A DNA stretch of 64,000 nt from Mycolicibacterium bacteremicum (GCF_943913955.1 NZ_CALUAE010000008.1:1-64000); one strand, 5' to 3'; positions 19,438 through 28,232 are shown, counted from the first letter of the stretch. Made by a program: numbers and translations. Notes: a model not told the origin generated them from the letters alone.

Positions 19438-20583
19438 GTGGCCAAGAATGAAATCAAGGTCTCGGCCAAAGTGGCCGACACCGTGCGCCCGACCATCGCG
19501 GGGGCCGACCGTCACCGCGGCTGGCATGCGCTGCGAACCGTCGTCGGCCGCATCACCACCCCCTTGCTGCCGGATGACTATCTGAAGCTCGCCAACCCGC
19601 TGTGGTCGGCCCGCGAACTGCGCGGCCGCGTGGTGGAGGTGCGGCGCGAGACCGTCGACTCCGCGACGCTGGTGATCAAGCCCGGCTGGGGTTTCTCCCT
19701 CGACTACGAGCCGGGCCAGTACATCGGCATCGGCCTGCTGGTCGACGGCCGCTGGCGGTGGCGTTCGTACTCGCTGACCTCGGCGCCCGTGCGCGGTGGC
19801 CGCGACAGCCGACTGATCACCATCACGGTCAAGGCGATGCCGGAGGGTTTCCTGTCGACCCATCTGGTCGGTGGCGTGGCCCCCGGCACGATCGTGCGGT
19901 TGGCCGCGCCGCAGGGCAATTTCGTGATGCCCGACCCGGCGCCGGCCAAGGTGCTGTTCCTGACCGCCGGATCGGGGATCACCCCGGTGATGTCGATGCT
20001 GCGCACCCTGGTGCGCCACGATCAGATCACCGACATCGTGCACGTGCACTCGGCGCCGACCGAGGCCGATGTCATGTTCGCCGGTGAGCTCAAGGCGTTG
20101 CACGACGCGCATCCGGGCTACCGGATGGAATTGCGCACGACGCGCACCCAGGGCCGGCTGGATCTGCACCGCCTCGCCGAGGTGGTGCCGGACTGGCAGG
20201 ACCGCCAGGCCTGGGCGTGCGGTCCGGAGGCCATGCTGGGCGATGCCGAACGGCTGTGGACCGAGGCCGGGATCAGCGGACAGCTGCACCTGGAACGGTT
20301 CGCCGTCACCCGGGCGGCGCCGCACGGCACCGGCGGCACCGTCACCTTCGAGCGCAGCGGCAAGAGTGTGACCGCCGATGCCGCGACATCGTTGATGGAG
20401 GCCGGCGAGGGCGCGGGTATCCAGATGCCGTTCGGCTGCCGGATGGGCATCTGCCAGTCCTGTGTCGTCGGCCTGGTCCAGGGGCACGTGCGTGACCTGC
20501 GCACCGGCGTGGAGCACGAGCCGGGGTCCCGGGTGCAGACCTGCGTCTCCGCGGCCTCGGGCGATTGCACGCTGGACGCATAG
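19438..20583 (+). CDS. DesA3 electron-transfer reductase (FAD/NAD(P)H with 2Fe-2S domain)
   Basis: A 381-residue ferredoxin reductase fusion, the Rv3230c type, that passes electrons from NADPH to the membrane stearoyl-CoA desaturase DesA3. The FAD-binding motif is WRSYSLTSAP; the nucleotide loop is TAGSGITPVMSMLRT; a plant-type ferredoxin domain at the C-terminus carries CRMGICQSC (Cys-x4-Cys-x2-Cys) and a last Cys in QTCVSA. The start is GTG 19438: no ribosome-binding site exists because an operator and -10 directly abut it. The desaturase gene follows after 71 bases with its own copy of the operator. Confidence 0.92.
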   Translation: MAKNEIKVSAKVADTVRPTIAGADRHRGWHALRTVVGRITTPLLPDDYLKLANPLWSARELRGRVVEVRRETVDSATLVIKPGWGFSLDYEPGQYIGIGLLVDGRWRWRSYSLTSAPVRGGRDSRLITITVKAMPEGFLSTHLVGGVAPGTIVRLAAPQGNFVMPDPAPAKVLFLTAGSGITPVMSMLRTLVRHDQITDIVHVHSAPTEADVMFAGELKALHDAHPGYRMELRTTRTQGRLDLHRLAEVVPDWQDRQAWACGPEAMLGDAERLWTEAGISGQLHLERFAVTRAAPHGTGGTVTFERSGKSVTADAATSLMEAGEGAGIQMPFGCRMGICQSCVVGLVQGHVRDLRTGVEHEPGSRVQTCVSAASGDCTLDA

Positions 20584-20596
20584 CTTTTACTGACTA

Positions 20597-20630
20597 GTAA
20601 CCTACGGTAGCGTAGGTTACGCTACCGTAG
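20597..20630. promoter_or_regulatory. Double overlapping palindrome upstream of desA3
   Basis: First palindrome: perfect 10-base arms GTAACCTACG (20597-20606) and CGTAGGTTAC (20611-20620) around GTAG. Second, overlapping: perfect 11-base arms CTACGGTAGCG (20602-20612) and CGCTACCGTAG (20620-20630) around seven bases. Candidate -10 hexamers TAGCGT (20608) and TACGCT (20618) lie inside. A GGAAGGAGG ribosome site follows before ATG 20655. TetR-type control is the likely reading. Confidence 0.8.
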
Positions 20631-20654
20631 TAACCGGAAGGAGGGCCGTCCGAT

Positions 20655-21908
20655 ATGGCAGTAACCGACGTACCGGAATTCGCGCATCTCACCGAGGCGG
20701 ACATCGAAGCGCTGGGTGCAGAACTGGACGCGATCCGTCAAGACATCGAAGACTCGCGTGGCGCCGATGACGCGCGCTACATCCGCCGCACCATCGCCTT
20801 CCAGCGGGTGCTCGAACTGACCGGCCGGGCACTGCTCGCCGGTAGCTCCAAGCGTGCCTACTGGTGGGCCGGGGCTTCCACGCTGGGTGTGGCCAAGATC
20901 ATCGAGAACATGGAGATCGGCCACAACGTCATGCACGGCCAGTGGGACTGGATGAACGATCCCGAGATCCACTCCTCCACGTGGGAGTGGGACATGGGCG
21001 GCGCGTCCAAGCACTGGCGGTTCACCCACAACTTCATGCATCACAAGTACACGAACATCCTGGGCATGGACGATGATGTGGGCTACGGCCTGATCCGCGT
21101 CACCCGTGATGCGAAGTGGAAGCCGATGAACGTGTTCAACCTCCTGTTCAACACGGCCCTGATGTCGCTGTTCGAATGGGGCGTCGGCTTGCAGCACCTG
21201 GAGATCGGCAAGATCTTCAAGGGTCGCGACGACCGCAAGGCCACCATGGTCCGGATGAAGGAATTCGGCGTGAAGGCCGGGCGCCAGATCGCCAAGGACT
21301 ACGTCCTGTGGCCGGCGTTGACCTCGCTGTCGCCGAAGGCGAGCTACCGGTCGACGATGCGGGCCAACTTCATGGCCAACATCATCCGCAACGTCTGGGC
21401 CAACGCCGTGATCTTCTGCGGCCACTTCCCCGACGGTGCGGAGAAGTTCACCAAGACCGATATGGTCGGTGAGACCCGCGGCCAGTGGTACCTGCGTCAG
21501 ATGCTGGGCAGTGCGAACTTCGAGAACGGGCCGGTGCTGCGCTTCATGAGCGGCAACCTGTGCCACCAGATCGAGCATCACCTGTTCCCCGATCTGCCCA
21601 GCAACCGCTACTACGACATCTCGGTCAAGGTGCGGGCGTTGTGCGAGAAGTACGACCTGCCCTACACCACCGGGCCGTTCCTGGTGCAGTACGGCAAGGC
21701 CTGGCGCACCATCGCCAAGCTGTCGCTACCGGACAAGTACCTCACCGACACCCGGGACAACGCGCCGGAGACCCGCAGCGAGCGGATGTTCGACGAGCTC
21801 GAAGGGTTCGGTGTCACCGATCCCGCCACCGGCAAGCGGCGCGGTCTGAAATCCGCGATCGCCACGGTGCGCGGTGGTGGTTGGCGCAAGCAGAAGGCCG
21901 CCGCCTAG
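20655..21908 (+). CDS. desA3: Membrane acyl-CoA delta-9 desaturase DesA3
   Basis: A 417-residue di-iron membrane desaturase that converts stearoyl-CoA to oleoyl-CoA. The three histidine boxes are clear: HNVMH (in EIGHNVMHGQ), HNFMHH, and HQIEHH (in LCHQIEHHLFP). Hydrophobic stretches lie near residues 60-80 and 230-260. The C-terminal tail is basic and ends in KQKAAA, resembling the degradation tag region described for the M. tuberculosis enzyme. A strong Shine-Dalgarno (GGAAGGAGG) precedes ATG 20655. It works with the reductase encoded just upstream, and a stem-loop terminator follows. Confidence 0.95.
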   Translation: MAVTDVPEFAHLTEADIEALGAELDAIRQDIEDSRGADDARYIRRTIAFQRVLELTGRALLAGSSKRAYWWAGASTLGVAKIIENMEIGHNVMHGQWDWMNDPEIHSSTWEWDMGGASKHWRFTHNFMHHKYTNILGMDDDVGYGLIRVTRDAKWKPMNVFNLLFNTALMSLFEWGVGLQHLEIGKIFKGRDDRKATMVRMKEFGVKAGRQIAKDYVLWPALTSLSPKASYRSTMRANFMANIIRNVWANAVIFCGHFPDGAEKFTKTDMVGETRGQWYLRQMLGSANFENGPVLRFMSGNLCHQIEHHLFPDLPSNRYYDISVKVRALCEKYDLPYTTGPFLVQYGKAWRTIAKLSLPDKYLTDTRDNAPETRSERMFDELEGFGVTDPATGKRRGLKSAIATVRGGGWRKQKAAA

Positions 21909-21920
21909 AAGCTCAACCGG

Positions 21921-21954
21921 AATGCGCCCCACAGCATCTGCTGTGGGGCGCATT
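21921..21954 (+). terminator. Intrinsic terminator of desA3
   Basis: A 14-base perfect stem, AATGCGCCCCACAG (21921-21934) with its complement at 21941-21954, and a six-base loop. The right arm runs into TTCGTCTT. Confidence 0.85.
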
Positions 21955-21960
21955 TCGTCT

Positions 21961-22018
21961 TCGAGTGTGAATCCGCTGCGAGAAATCCGGCCGGGCACCG
22001 CAGACGATTCACATTCGA
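21961..22018. repeat. Long inverted repeat, 13-base arms, 32-base spacer
   Basis: Arm TCGAGTGTGAATC (21961-21973) pairs with 22006-22018 with one G-T mismatch. Inside the 32-base spacer CTGCG and CGCAG can extend the stem after a small bulge. It lies between the convergent desA3 and rsgA genes, directly beyond the desA3 terminator, and ends five bases from the rsgA stop. It may end rsgA transcription or be a member of a dispersed palindrome family. Confidence 0.55.
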
Positions 22019-22022
22019 CGAA

Positions 22023-23009
22023 TCAATAGCCCGCTTCGCCGAGGGTGACCAGCAGGCGACGGGCCGCGGCGACCCGTGCGGCGGCCGGACCGGTCAGCGC
22101 GTCCAGGGCGCACTCGGGATCGGCCGGCGGCCCCAGATGCCCGCAGCCGCGCGGACATTCGTCGACGGCGGCGGCCAGATCGGAGAACGCCTGAACGACG
22201 TCGTCGGATTGCACGTGGGCCAGCCCGAAGGAGCGCACTCCCGGGGTGTCGATCACCCAGCCCGTCCCGTGCAGTGGCAGCGCCACCGACTGGGTCGACG
22301 TGTGCCGGCCCTTGCCCACCCCGGTGACCGAGCCGGTGGCCCGATCCGCTTCGGGCACAAGACGATTCACCAACGTCGACTTGCCGACCCCGGAATGCCC
22401 GAGCAACACCGTCACCTTGCCGGCCAGCGTGTCGGCGACCTCGTCGAGGGCGTCCTCGCGGCCGGCGGTCAGCACCTGCAGATCCAGCTCGGCGAACTCG
22501 GCCGCGAACTCCGCGGGAGAGGCCAGGTCGGACTTGGTCAGACACAGGATCGGCGACAGGCCGCCGGTGTAGGCCGCGATCAGGGCACGCTCGACGAACC
22601 CGGTGCGTGGCGGCGGGTCGGCCAGCGCCACCACGATCAACAACTGATCGGCATTGGCCACCACCACCCGCTCGGTGGGATCGGTGTCATCGGCGGTGCG
22701 CCGCAACACCGTTCGCCGATCAGCGCGTCGCACGATGCGCGCCAGTGTGTCGGGCCGCCCGGACACGTCACCGACGATGCCGACCTCGTCGCCGACGACG
22801 ATCGGGGTCCGGCCGAGCTCCCGCGCTCGCATCGCGGTGACGTTGCGGTCCGGGTCGCCGCCCAGTGCGCACCCCCAGCGGCCGCGGTCGACGGTGACGA
22901 CCATCGCATCCTCGGCATCGGCGTGCTCGGGGCGGGTCTTGGTGCGCGGTCGCGAGCCCTTGCCCGGGCGGACCCGGACATCGGACTCGTCGTACTCGCG
23001 AGATTTCAA
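22023..23009 (-). CDS. rsgA: Ribosome small-subunit GTPase RsgA
   Basis: A 328-residue circularly permuted GTPase that checks the 30S decoding region late in assembly. The motif order is G4 (TKSD) before G1 (GHSGVGKST) and G3 (DTPG), typical of the family. A C-terminal zinc knuckle reads CPRGCGHLGPPADPEC. The start is TTG 23009, overlapping the aroA stop (TTGA), which gives the expected YDESDV beginning; no other plausible start lies in frame nearby. It is cotranscribed with aroA and probably translationally coupled to it. Confidence 0.93.
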   Translation of the reverse strand: MKSREYDESDVRVRPGKGSRPRTKTRPEHADAEDAMVVTVDRGRWGCALGGDPDRNVTAMRARELGRTPIVVGDEVGIVGDVSGRPDTLARIVRRADRRTVLRRTADDTDPTERVVVANADQLLIVVALADPPPRTGFVERALIAAYTGGLSPILCLTKSDLASPAEFAAEFAELDLQVLTAGREDALDEVADTLAGKVTVLLGHSGVGKSTLVNRLVPEADRATGSVTGVGKGRHTSTQSVALPLHGTGWVIDTPGVRSFGLAHVQSDDVVQAFSDLAAAVDECPRGCGHLGPPADPECALDALTGPAAARVAAARRLLVTLGEAGY

Positions 23010-24301
23010 CTGCGGCCCAGCATCTCGGCCCACATACCCGGGAAGTCGGGCAGGGTCTTGGCCGTCGTGGCGATATCCTCGACCGCCACGCCGGGCACCC
23101 GCAACCCGATGATGGCCCCCGCCGTCGCCATCCGATGATCGGCGTAGGACTGCCACACCCCGCCGTGCAACGGCGTCGCGGTGATCCGCAGGCCGTCCTC
23201 GGTCTCCACGCAGTCGCCGCCCAGGTTGGTGATCTCGGTGCGCAGGGCGGCCAGCCGGTCGGTCTCGTGCCCGCGCAGATGCGCGATCCCGCGCAGCGTG
23301 GACACCGAACCGGGTGCGGCCAGCGTCGCCAGCGCGGCCACCGCCGGGGCCAGTTCGCCGATATCGTGCAGGTCGATGTCGATACCGCCGAAGCGCTCGG
23401 CGCCGCGCACCTCCAGATATGAATCGTGATGCACGGCAGTGACATTCAGCCGGGTCAGGAGATCGAGGATGTCACCGGCGGGCTGGATGCTCTCTGCCGG
23501 CCACCGGCTGATGCGCACCGTGCCGGCGGTGACCGCCGCCGCGGCCAGGAACGGCACCGAGTTCGACAGGTCGGGCTCGATGGCCCAGTCCCTGGCCGCA
23601 ACGGTGCCGGGTTGCACCCGCCACCGGTTGGGCTCGCTGTCGTCGACGCGCACACCGGCGCTGCGCAGCATCGACACCGTCATCGAGATGTGCGGTGCCG
23701 AGGGCACCGAATCACCGGTGTGCACCACGGTGAGCCCGTCGGCGAAGCCGGCGCCGGACAGCAGCAGGCCGGAGACGAACTGCGAGGACGCCGACGCGTC
23801 GATGCGCACCTCGCCACCGGCGACGCCGCCGCGGCCGTGCACGCGGAACGGCAGCCCGTCGCCGTCGATGTCGACGCCGAGACCGCGCAGCGCGTTCAGT
23901 AGCGGTGCGATCGGGCGGGCACGGGCCTGCTCATCACCGTCGAAGATGACCGTCGCGGTGCCCTGGGCGGCCACCGCGGGCAGGAACCGCAGCACCGTGC
24001 CGGCCAGCCCGCAGTCGATCCGGGTGTCCGCGGCGGGTGCGACGGGGCCTTCGACGGTCAGGTCGGTACCCGCGCCGGTGACGCGCACGCCGAGCGCCCG
24101 GATCGCGTCGATCATCAGGTCGGTGTCGCGGCTGCGCAGGGCGCCGGCGATCCTCGACGGCGCGGGCGGTGCCGTGTCGTCCGGGCGCGCGCCCGCCAGC
24201 GCGGCCAGCACCAGCGCGCGGTTGGTCAGCGATTTCGACCCGGGTACCTCGACGGTGGCGGTCACGGGGGTGGTCGTCGTGGGTGCCGGCCAGTTGCTCA
24301 C
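23006..24301 (-). CDS. aroA: 3-phosphoshikimate 1-carboxyvinyltransferase (EPSP synthase)
   Basis: A 431-residue shikimate-pathway enzyme joining phosphoenolpyruvate to shikimate-3-phosphate. Visible are VPGSKSLTNRALVLAAL (substrate loop), LAGTVLRFLPA, SASSQFVSGLLL, the IEPDLSNSVPF Asp region, LRGHETDRLAAL and YADHRMATAGAI. The start GTG 24301 gives the conserved SNWPAP beginning; the frame continues upstream into the divergent gene but is not conserved. Only 19 bases separate this start from the divergent SRAP gene, so the two promoters overlap. Confidence 0.96.
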   Translation of the reverse strand: MSNWPAPTTTTPVTATVEVPGSKSLTNRALVLAALAGARPDDTAPPAPSRIAGALRSRDTDLMIDAIRALGVRVTGAGTDLTVEGPVAPAADTRIDCGLAGTVLRFLPAVAAQGTATVIFDGDEQARARPIAPLLNALRGLGVDIDGDGLPFRVHGRGGVAGGEVRIDASASSQFVSGLLLSGAGFADGLTVVHTGDSVPSAPHISMTVSMLRSAGVRVDDSEPNRWRVQPGTVAARDWAIEPDLSNSVPFLAAAAVTAGTVRISRWPAESIQPAGDILDLLTRLNVTAVHHDSYLEVRGAERFGGIDIDLHDIGELAPAVAALATLAAPGSVSTLRGIAHLRGHETDRLAALRTEITNLGGDCVETEDGLRITATPLHGGVWQSYADHRMATAGAIIGLRVPGVAVEDIATTAKTLPDFPGMWAEMLGRS

Positions 24302-24307
24302 GGCCTC

Positions 24308-24313
24308 TATCCT
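24308..24313 (+). promoter_or_regulatory. Predicted -10 (TATCCT) for leaderless SRAP gene
   Basis: TATCCT lies seven bases before ATG 24321 inside the 19-base gap between divergent starts, leaving no room for a ribosome-binding site. Confidence 0.5.
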
Positions 24314-24320
24314 GCCTGGT

Positions 24321-25103
24321 ATGTGTGGGCGATTTGCGGTGACCACCGACCCGGCGCTGCTGGCCGAGAAGATCAAGGCACTCGACGAGACGACGGTGGC
24401 CGCCGACCAGGGCGGTCCCAATTACAACGTGGCACCCACCACGACCATCACCACCGTGGTCAAACGCCACGATCACTCGCCGTCGACCAAGGACGAGCCC
24501 GACGACGAGTCGACCCGGCGGATCCGCTCGATGCGCTGGGGACTGATCCCGCCGTGGGCCAAGACCGCCGAGGACGGCGGCCCCGACCTGAAGAAGGGCC
24601 CGCTGCTGATCAACGCGCGCGCCGAGACGGTGACCACCTCGCCGGCGTTCCGCGGTTCGGCCAAGACCAAGCGCTGCCTGGTCCCGATGGACGGCTGGTA
24701 CGAGTGGAAGCCGGGCACCGCCGACGGCGCCAAGAAGGCCGCCAAGACACCGTTCTACATGTACGCCGGTGACGGGGAGCCGCTGTTCATGGCGGGCCTG
24801 TGGTCGACCTGGCGACCGAAGGACGTCGGCAAGGACACGCCGCCATTGGTCAGCTGCACGATCATCACGACCGACTCGGCGGCGCAACTGGCCGACATCC
24901 ACGACCGGATGCCGCTGACCATCAGCGCGGCCGACTGGGACCGCTGGCTGGACCCGGACGCACCGATCGACGAGGGGCTGCTGCGCGGGCACGGTGATCT
25001 GGACCGTATCGAGATCCGGGAGGTGTCCCGGCTGGTCAACAGCGTGCGCAACAACGGACCCGAGCTCATCGAGCCCGCCCGGCACGACGAGGGCCTGTTT
25101 TGA
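24321..25103 (+). CDS. SOS response-associated peptidase (YedK/HMCES, SRAP family)
   Basis: A 260-residue SRAP protein, which crosslinks through its N-terminal Cys to abasic sites in single-stranded DNA and shields them. Cys2 follows the initiator Met (MCGRF), the catalytic Asn/Glu pair lies in NARAET, the WYEW motif is present and the active-site His is in IHDRMP. The start at ATG 24321 is fixed by the need for Cys2 to be exposed after Met removal. The stop overlaps the start of the next gene (TTGA). Confidence 0.94.
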   Translation: MCGRFAVTTDPALLAEKIKALDETTVAADQGGPNYNVAPTTTITTVVKRHDHSPSTKDEPDDESTRRIRSMRWGLIPPWAKTAEDGGPDLKKGPLLINARAETVTTSPAFRGSAKTKRCLVPMDGWYEWKPGTADGAKKAAKTPFYMYAGDGEPLFMAGLWSTWRPKDVGKDTPPLVSCTIITTDSAAQLADIHDRMPLTISAADWDRWLDPDAPIDEGLLRGHGDLDRIEIREVSRLVNSVRNNGPELIEPARHDEGLF

Positions 25104-26575
25104 CGATCGGGCCGCACGCGCTGGACGCCCTCGGCGCCGACCTGCGGGCGGCGGGCTACACCGTCGACGGCGTCGCCGAACTGCTCGGGCCCGACGTGTC
25201 GGCGGCCATGGGGCGCGGGGTCTGGTGGCCGGCGCTGCGCGCCACCGGCGAGGACCCGCTGTCGATCCTGGTCCGGCTGTTCCTGCTCGGCGCGACCGAG
25301 TCCCGCGAGCGGCTGGGCCGGGCCTTTCCGTCGGTGCCGGTCGATGCGCTGGTCGCCGGCGGTGTGCTCGAACACGTCGGGCCGGGACGCTTCGTGGCCG
25401 CCCTGGACATCCGCCCGCACAGCGACGGCGAACGTGACCACCTGGTGGTCTCCGATCAGGACGCCGCCCTGCGCGGTGGCCCGCTGCAGCGTGACCACGT
25501 GCTCGGCATCGGTGGGGCGTCGATGTCGTTGGCCCGCGCCGTCATCCGCACCCCGGTGCGCCGCGCGCTGGACCTGGGCACCGGCTGTGGCATCCAGGCG
25601 CTGCACCTGAACGCGCATTGCGCGGACATCGTCGCGACCGACACCAACGAGCGGGCGCTGACGCTGGCCGCGGCCACCGCCCGGCTCAGTCGGATGAGCT
25701 GGGATCTGCGCCACGGCAGCCTGTTCGAACCGGTGGCCGGCGAACGCTTCGACCTGATCGTGTCCAATCCGCCGTTCGTGGTCGGGGCCGGTACCAGCGA
25801 TTACACCTATCGCGATTCCGGGTTGGCCGGAGACCAGGTGTGCCGCAATCTGATCGAGCAGATCCCGGATCACCTGGAGCCCGGCGGCACCGCCCAGATC
25901 ATGGCCAACTGGATTGTCCGCGACGGGGACTGGCGGCAACGGGTGGCCGGCTGGCTGGCCGGCACCGGATTGCACGCCTGGGTGGTGCAGCGGGAACTGG
26001 CCGACCCGATCAGCTATGTGTCGCTGTGGCTGGCCGATGCGGGGGAGGCACCGGAGGCCGCCGCCCGCCGCGGTGGCCAGTGGCTGGACTGGTTCGGCGA
26101 CGAGGGGATCGACGGCGTCGGGATGGGTCTGATCGCGCTGCGCCGCCCGCGCCCGGGCGAGGCGCCCGAGCAGGTCCTGGAGGAGATCACCGGCGCCGAC
26201 GAGGCACTCACCGGCATCGAGGTCGAGGCGTTCTTCGCCCGCCGCGCCTACCTGCGCGATATCACCGACGATGCGCTGCTGGCGACCCGGTTGTCCACGG
26301 CACCGGTTCTGCTGGAACGGCATTCACTGCCCGGTCCGGACGGCTGGCAGCAGATCGGCGCCGCCGTGCGCCGCCCCGGTGGGCCGGGCGCGGTGCTCGG
26401 TGTCGACGAGGTCTTCACCGCGCTGCTGGCCGGCTGCCGGGGCGAGGTCCCGCTGGGCACGCTGATCGACCTGCTGGCGGCTCACCACGGGGTGGACCCC
26501 GATGCCCTTGCCGGGGCCGCGCTGCCGGAGGTCCGGGCGGCGATCGGCCGCGGGATCCTCTATCAGGCCGGGTGA
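25100..26575 (+). CDS. SAM-dependent methyltransferase with N-terminal accessory domain
   Basis: A 491-residue protein. Residues 1-130 form an accessory domain rich in short helices (DUF7059-like, moderately sure). Residues 140-350 are a class I methyltransferase with ALDLGTGCGIQ (motif I), an acidic residue in VATDTNERAL, and SNPPFVV, the NPPF catalytic motif of N-methyltransferases such as HemK/PrmC that act on amides or exocyclic amines. A C-terminal domain of unknown role follows. The start is TTG 25100 overlapping the SRAP stop, so coupling is likely. It overlaps the next, convergent methyltransferase gene by 13 bases. Confidence 0.8.
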   Translation: MTIGPHALDALGADLRAAGYTVDGVAELLGPDVSAAMGRGVWWPALRATGEDPLSILVRLFLLGATESRERLGRAFPSVPVDALVAGGVLEHVGPGRFVAALDIRPHSDGERDHLVVSDQDAALRGGPLQRDHVLGIGGASMSLARAVIRTPVRRALDLGTGCGIQALHLNAHCADIVATDTNERALTLAAATARLSRMSWDLRHGSLFEPVAGERFDLIVSNPPFVVGAGTSDYTYRDSGLAGDQVCRNLIEQIPDHLEPGGTAQIMANWIVRDGDWRQRVAGWLAGTGLHAWVVQRELADPISYVSLWLADAGEAPEAAARRGGQWLDWFGDEGIDGVGMGLIALRRPRPGEAPEQVLEEITGADEALTGIEVEAFFARRAYLRDITDDALLATRLSTAPVLLERHSLPGPDGWQQIGAAVRRPGGPGAVLGVDEVFTALLAGCRGEVPLGTLIDLLAAHHGVDPDALAGAALPEVRAAIGRGILYQAG

Positions 26576-27336
26576 CGCACCGCGGCGACCACGGCGTAGG
26601 ACGCCTGGAAACCGATCGTCCCGTCGACCCTGGCGTAGGAGTCCAGTGCCGCGCGGAACGCCTCGATCAGCCGGGTCCGGGTCGGTTCGTCGAGCCGGGC
26701 CAGGACGTCGACGTGCATGGGTGATTCGTCGGTGATAAATCGCACCGCCTGCTCGAGGGACTCGAAAGTCCAGGCATGCGAATCGTTCTCGATGAAGATC
26801 TCCCCGAAGTCCTCGGACAGCCGGGTGGTGATGACATCGGCCTCACCCCACTGGTCGGGGCTGTGATCGGCGGCCGGGCGCGGGCCGAGGACGTCGATGA
26901 TCGGGTTGTAGAACGGGTTGTCGGCATCGCGAACCCAGGTGGAGAACCCGAACACACCGCCCGGCCGCAGCAGCCGGGTCACCTCGGCGACCAGCGAGAC
27001 CGGCTCGACGAAGATGGTGCCCATGTTCGACACCACGATGTCGAACGCGGCGTCGGGCAGGCCGGTGGCGGCGGCGTCGGCGGCCACCCAGTGCACCGCG
27101 TCGCCACCGGGCTTGTCGGCCGCGATGGCCAGCAGTTCCGGGGTCAGGTCCACGCCGGTCACGGTGGCGCCCGCCGCCGCGGCGGTCAGGGCGGCGCTGC
27201 CGGTGCCGCAGGCCAGGTCGACGACATCGGCACCGGGCAGCGGCCGCAGCCGGCCCGCCGTGTCGACGACGCGGGCGGCGATGGGGGAGATTTGTTGCGC
27301 GACGGCCTCATACCGTCCGGCAGACCAGAGGGACAC
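26563..27336 (-). CDS. Class I SAM-dependent methyltransferase (UbiE/Ubie-like)
   Basis: A 257-residue methyltransferase of the Methyltransf_11/25 type. Motif I is VVDLACGTGSAAL, an acidic residue follows in VTGVDLTPELL, FDIVVSNMG is motif IV-like, and RLLRPGGVFGFSTW is the post-motif strand. Such proteins usually methylate small molecules; the substrate is unknown. The GTG start at 27336 has a -10 element six bases upstream on the minus strand. The 3' end overlaps the convergent upstream gene. Confidence 0.82.
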   Translation of the reverse strand: MSLWSAGRYEAVAQQISPIAARVVDTAGRLRPLPGADVVDLACGTGSAALTAAAAGATVTGVDLTPELLAIAADKPGGDAVHWVAADAAATGLPDAAFDIVVSNMGTIFVEPVSLVAEVTRLLRPGGVFGFSTWVRDADNPFYNPIIDVLGPRPAADHSPDQWGEADVITTRLSEDFGEIFIENDSHAWTFESLEQAVRFITDESPMHVDVLARLDEPTRTRLIEAFRAALDSYARVDGTIGFQASYAVVAAVRHPA

Positions 27337-27342
27337 ACCGCC

Positions 27343-27348
27343 ACCCTA
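27343..27348 (-). promoter_or_regulatory. Predicted -10 (TAGGGT) for leaderless methyltransferase
   Basis: On the minus strand TAGGGT is followed by exactly six bases and GTG 27336. Confidence 0.5.
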
Positions 27349-27389
27349 GCTTTCGGCGCGCGTCCGTGGTGGCATGCCGGCCGGCCGTA

Positions 27390-27701
27390 TCAGCCCAGCA
27401 GGTCCAGGACGGCCGGGGTCACCTCGTCGACGTCGGCGGCGAAGTCGTCGTGCTTGTCGACGAATTTGGCCACGAACGGGCACACCGGCACGATGCGCAG
27501 ACCGGCGGCCGCGGTCTCGGTCAGCGCGCCGCGAATCAGCTTGGTGGCCAGGCCCTTACCGCCGAACTGCTCGCCGATCTCGGTGTGGTGGAAGATCCGT
27601 TGCCCACCGTGGTCGCGGTATTCGGCGAAGCCGGCGAGCCGGGAGTCCTCGTGGATCTCGAAACGGTTCAGTGCGGGGGCGTGGGTGACGGTGTCCGACA
27701 T
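27390..27701 (-). CDS. Small GNAT-like N-acetyltransferase (YjdJ type)
   Basis: A 103-residue protein of the short GNAT branch. It contains the strand pair RFEIHEDSRLAGFAEYRDH, the acetyl-CoA loop EQFGGKGLATKLIRGAL and VPVCPFVAKFV, matching the YjdJ family (PF14542-like). Partner and substrate unknown. A GGAG ribosome site lies just before ATG 27701. It follows the ybaK gene in the same direction after 33 bases and may be cotranscribed. Confidence 0.83.
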   Translation of the reverse strand: MSDTVTHAPALNRFEIHEDSRLAGFAEYRDHGGQRIFHHTEIGEQFGGKGLATKLIRGALTETAAAGLRIVPVCPFVAKFVDKHDDFAADVDEVTPAVLDLLG

Positions 27702-27734
27702 GTCTCCATCATGGCCCCGGATCGCGGACCGGTG

Positions 27735-28226
27735 TCAGGTCGCCAGGATGTCGGCGGTGACCGCGCCGGTCAGCCGGACCAGATCGGCCGGGGCCAGTGC
27801 CACGTCCCAGCCGCGTTTGCCCGCGCTGCACAGGACCCGCGGGAAGCGCAGCGCCGAGGAGTCGATCACGGTCGGCAATGCCTTGCGCTGGCCCAATGGT
27901 GAGATACCGCCCAGCACGTAACCGGTGGACCGCTCGGCGGCGGCCCGCTCGGCCATCATCGCCTTCGGCACCCCCAAGGCCGCCGCGGCGGCCTTGAGCG
28001 AGAGCTTCGCGGGCACCGGCAACACAGCGACCGCCAGCCCGCCCGGCACCGCCAGCACCAGGGTCTTGAGGATCTGCCCGGCGGCCAGTCCGTGGGCGTC
28101 GGCCAGGGCGGCGACGGCCTCGTCACCGAAGGATTCGGCACGCGGATCGTGGTGGTAGCGCAGGATCTCGTGGCCGGCGCCGTCGGCGACGAGGACCCCG
28201 ATGGCCGGGGTTGCTGCGCGTGCCAC
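27735..28226 (-). CDS. ybaK: Cys-tRNA(Pro) deacylase YbaK
   Basis: A 163-residue YbaK/EbsC-type editing protein that hydrolyses cysteine (or alanine) wrongly loaded on tRNA(Pro). Conserved are ILKTLVLAVPGGLAVAVLP, the basic LSLKAAAAAL stretch and GYVLGGISPLGQRKALPTVID, the substrate-pocket segment. Start is GTG 28226 behind a -10 element. It diverges from sigH. Confidence 0.92.
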   Translation of the reverse strand: MARAATPAIGVLVADGAGHEILRYHHDPRAESFGDEAVAALADAHGLAAGQILKTLVLAVPGGLAVAVLPVPAKLSLKAAAAALGVPKAMMAERAAAERSTGYVLGGISPLGQRKALPTVIDSSALRFPRVLCSAGKRGWDVALAPADLVRLTGAVTADILAT

Positions 28227-28232
28227 CGGGTC

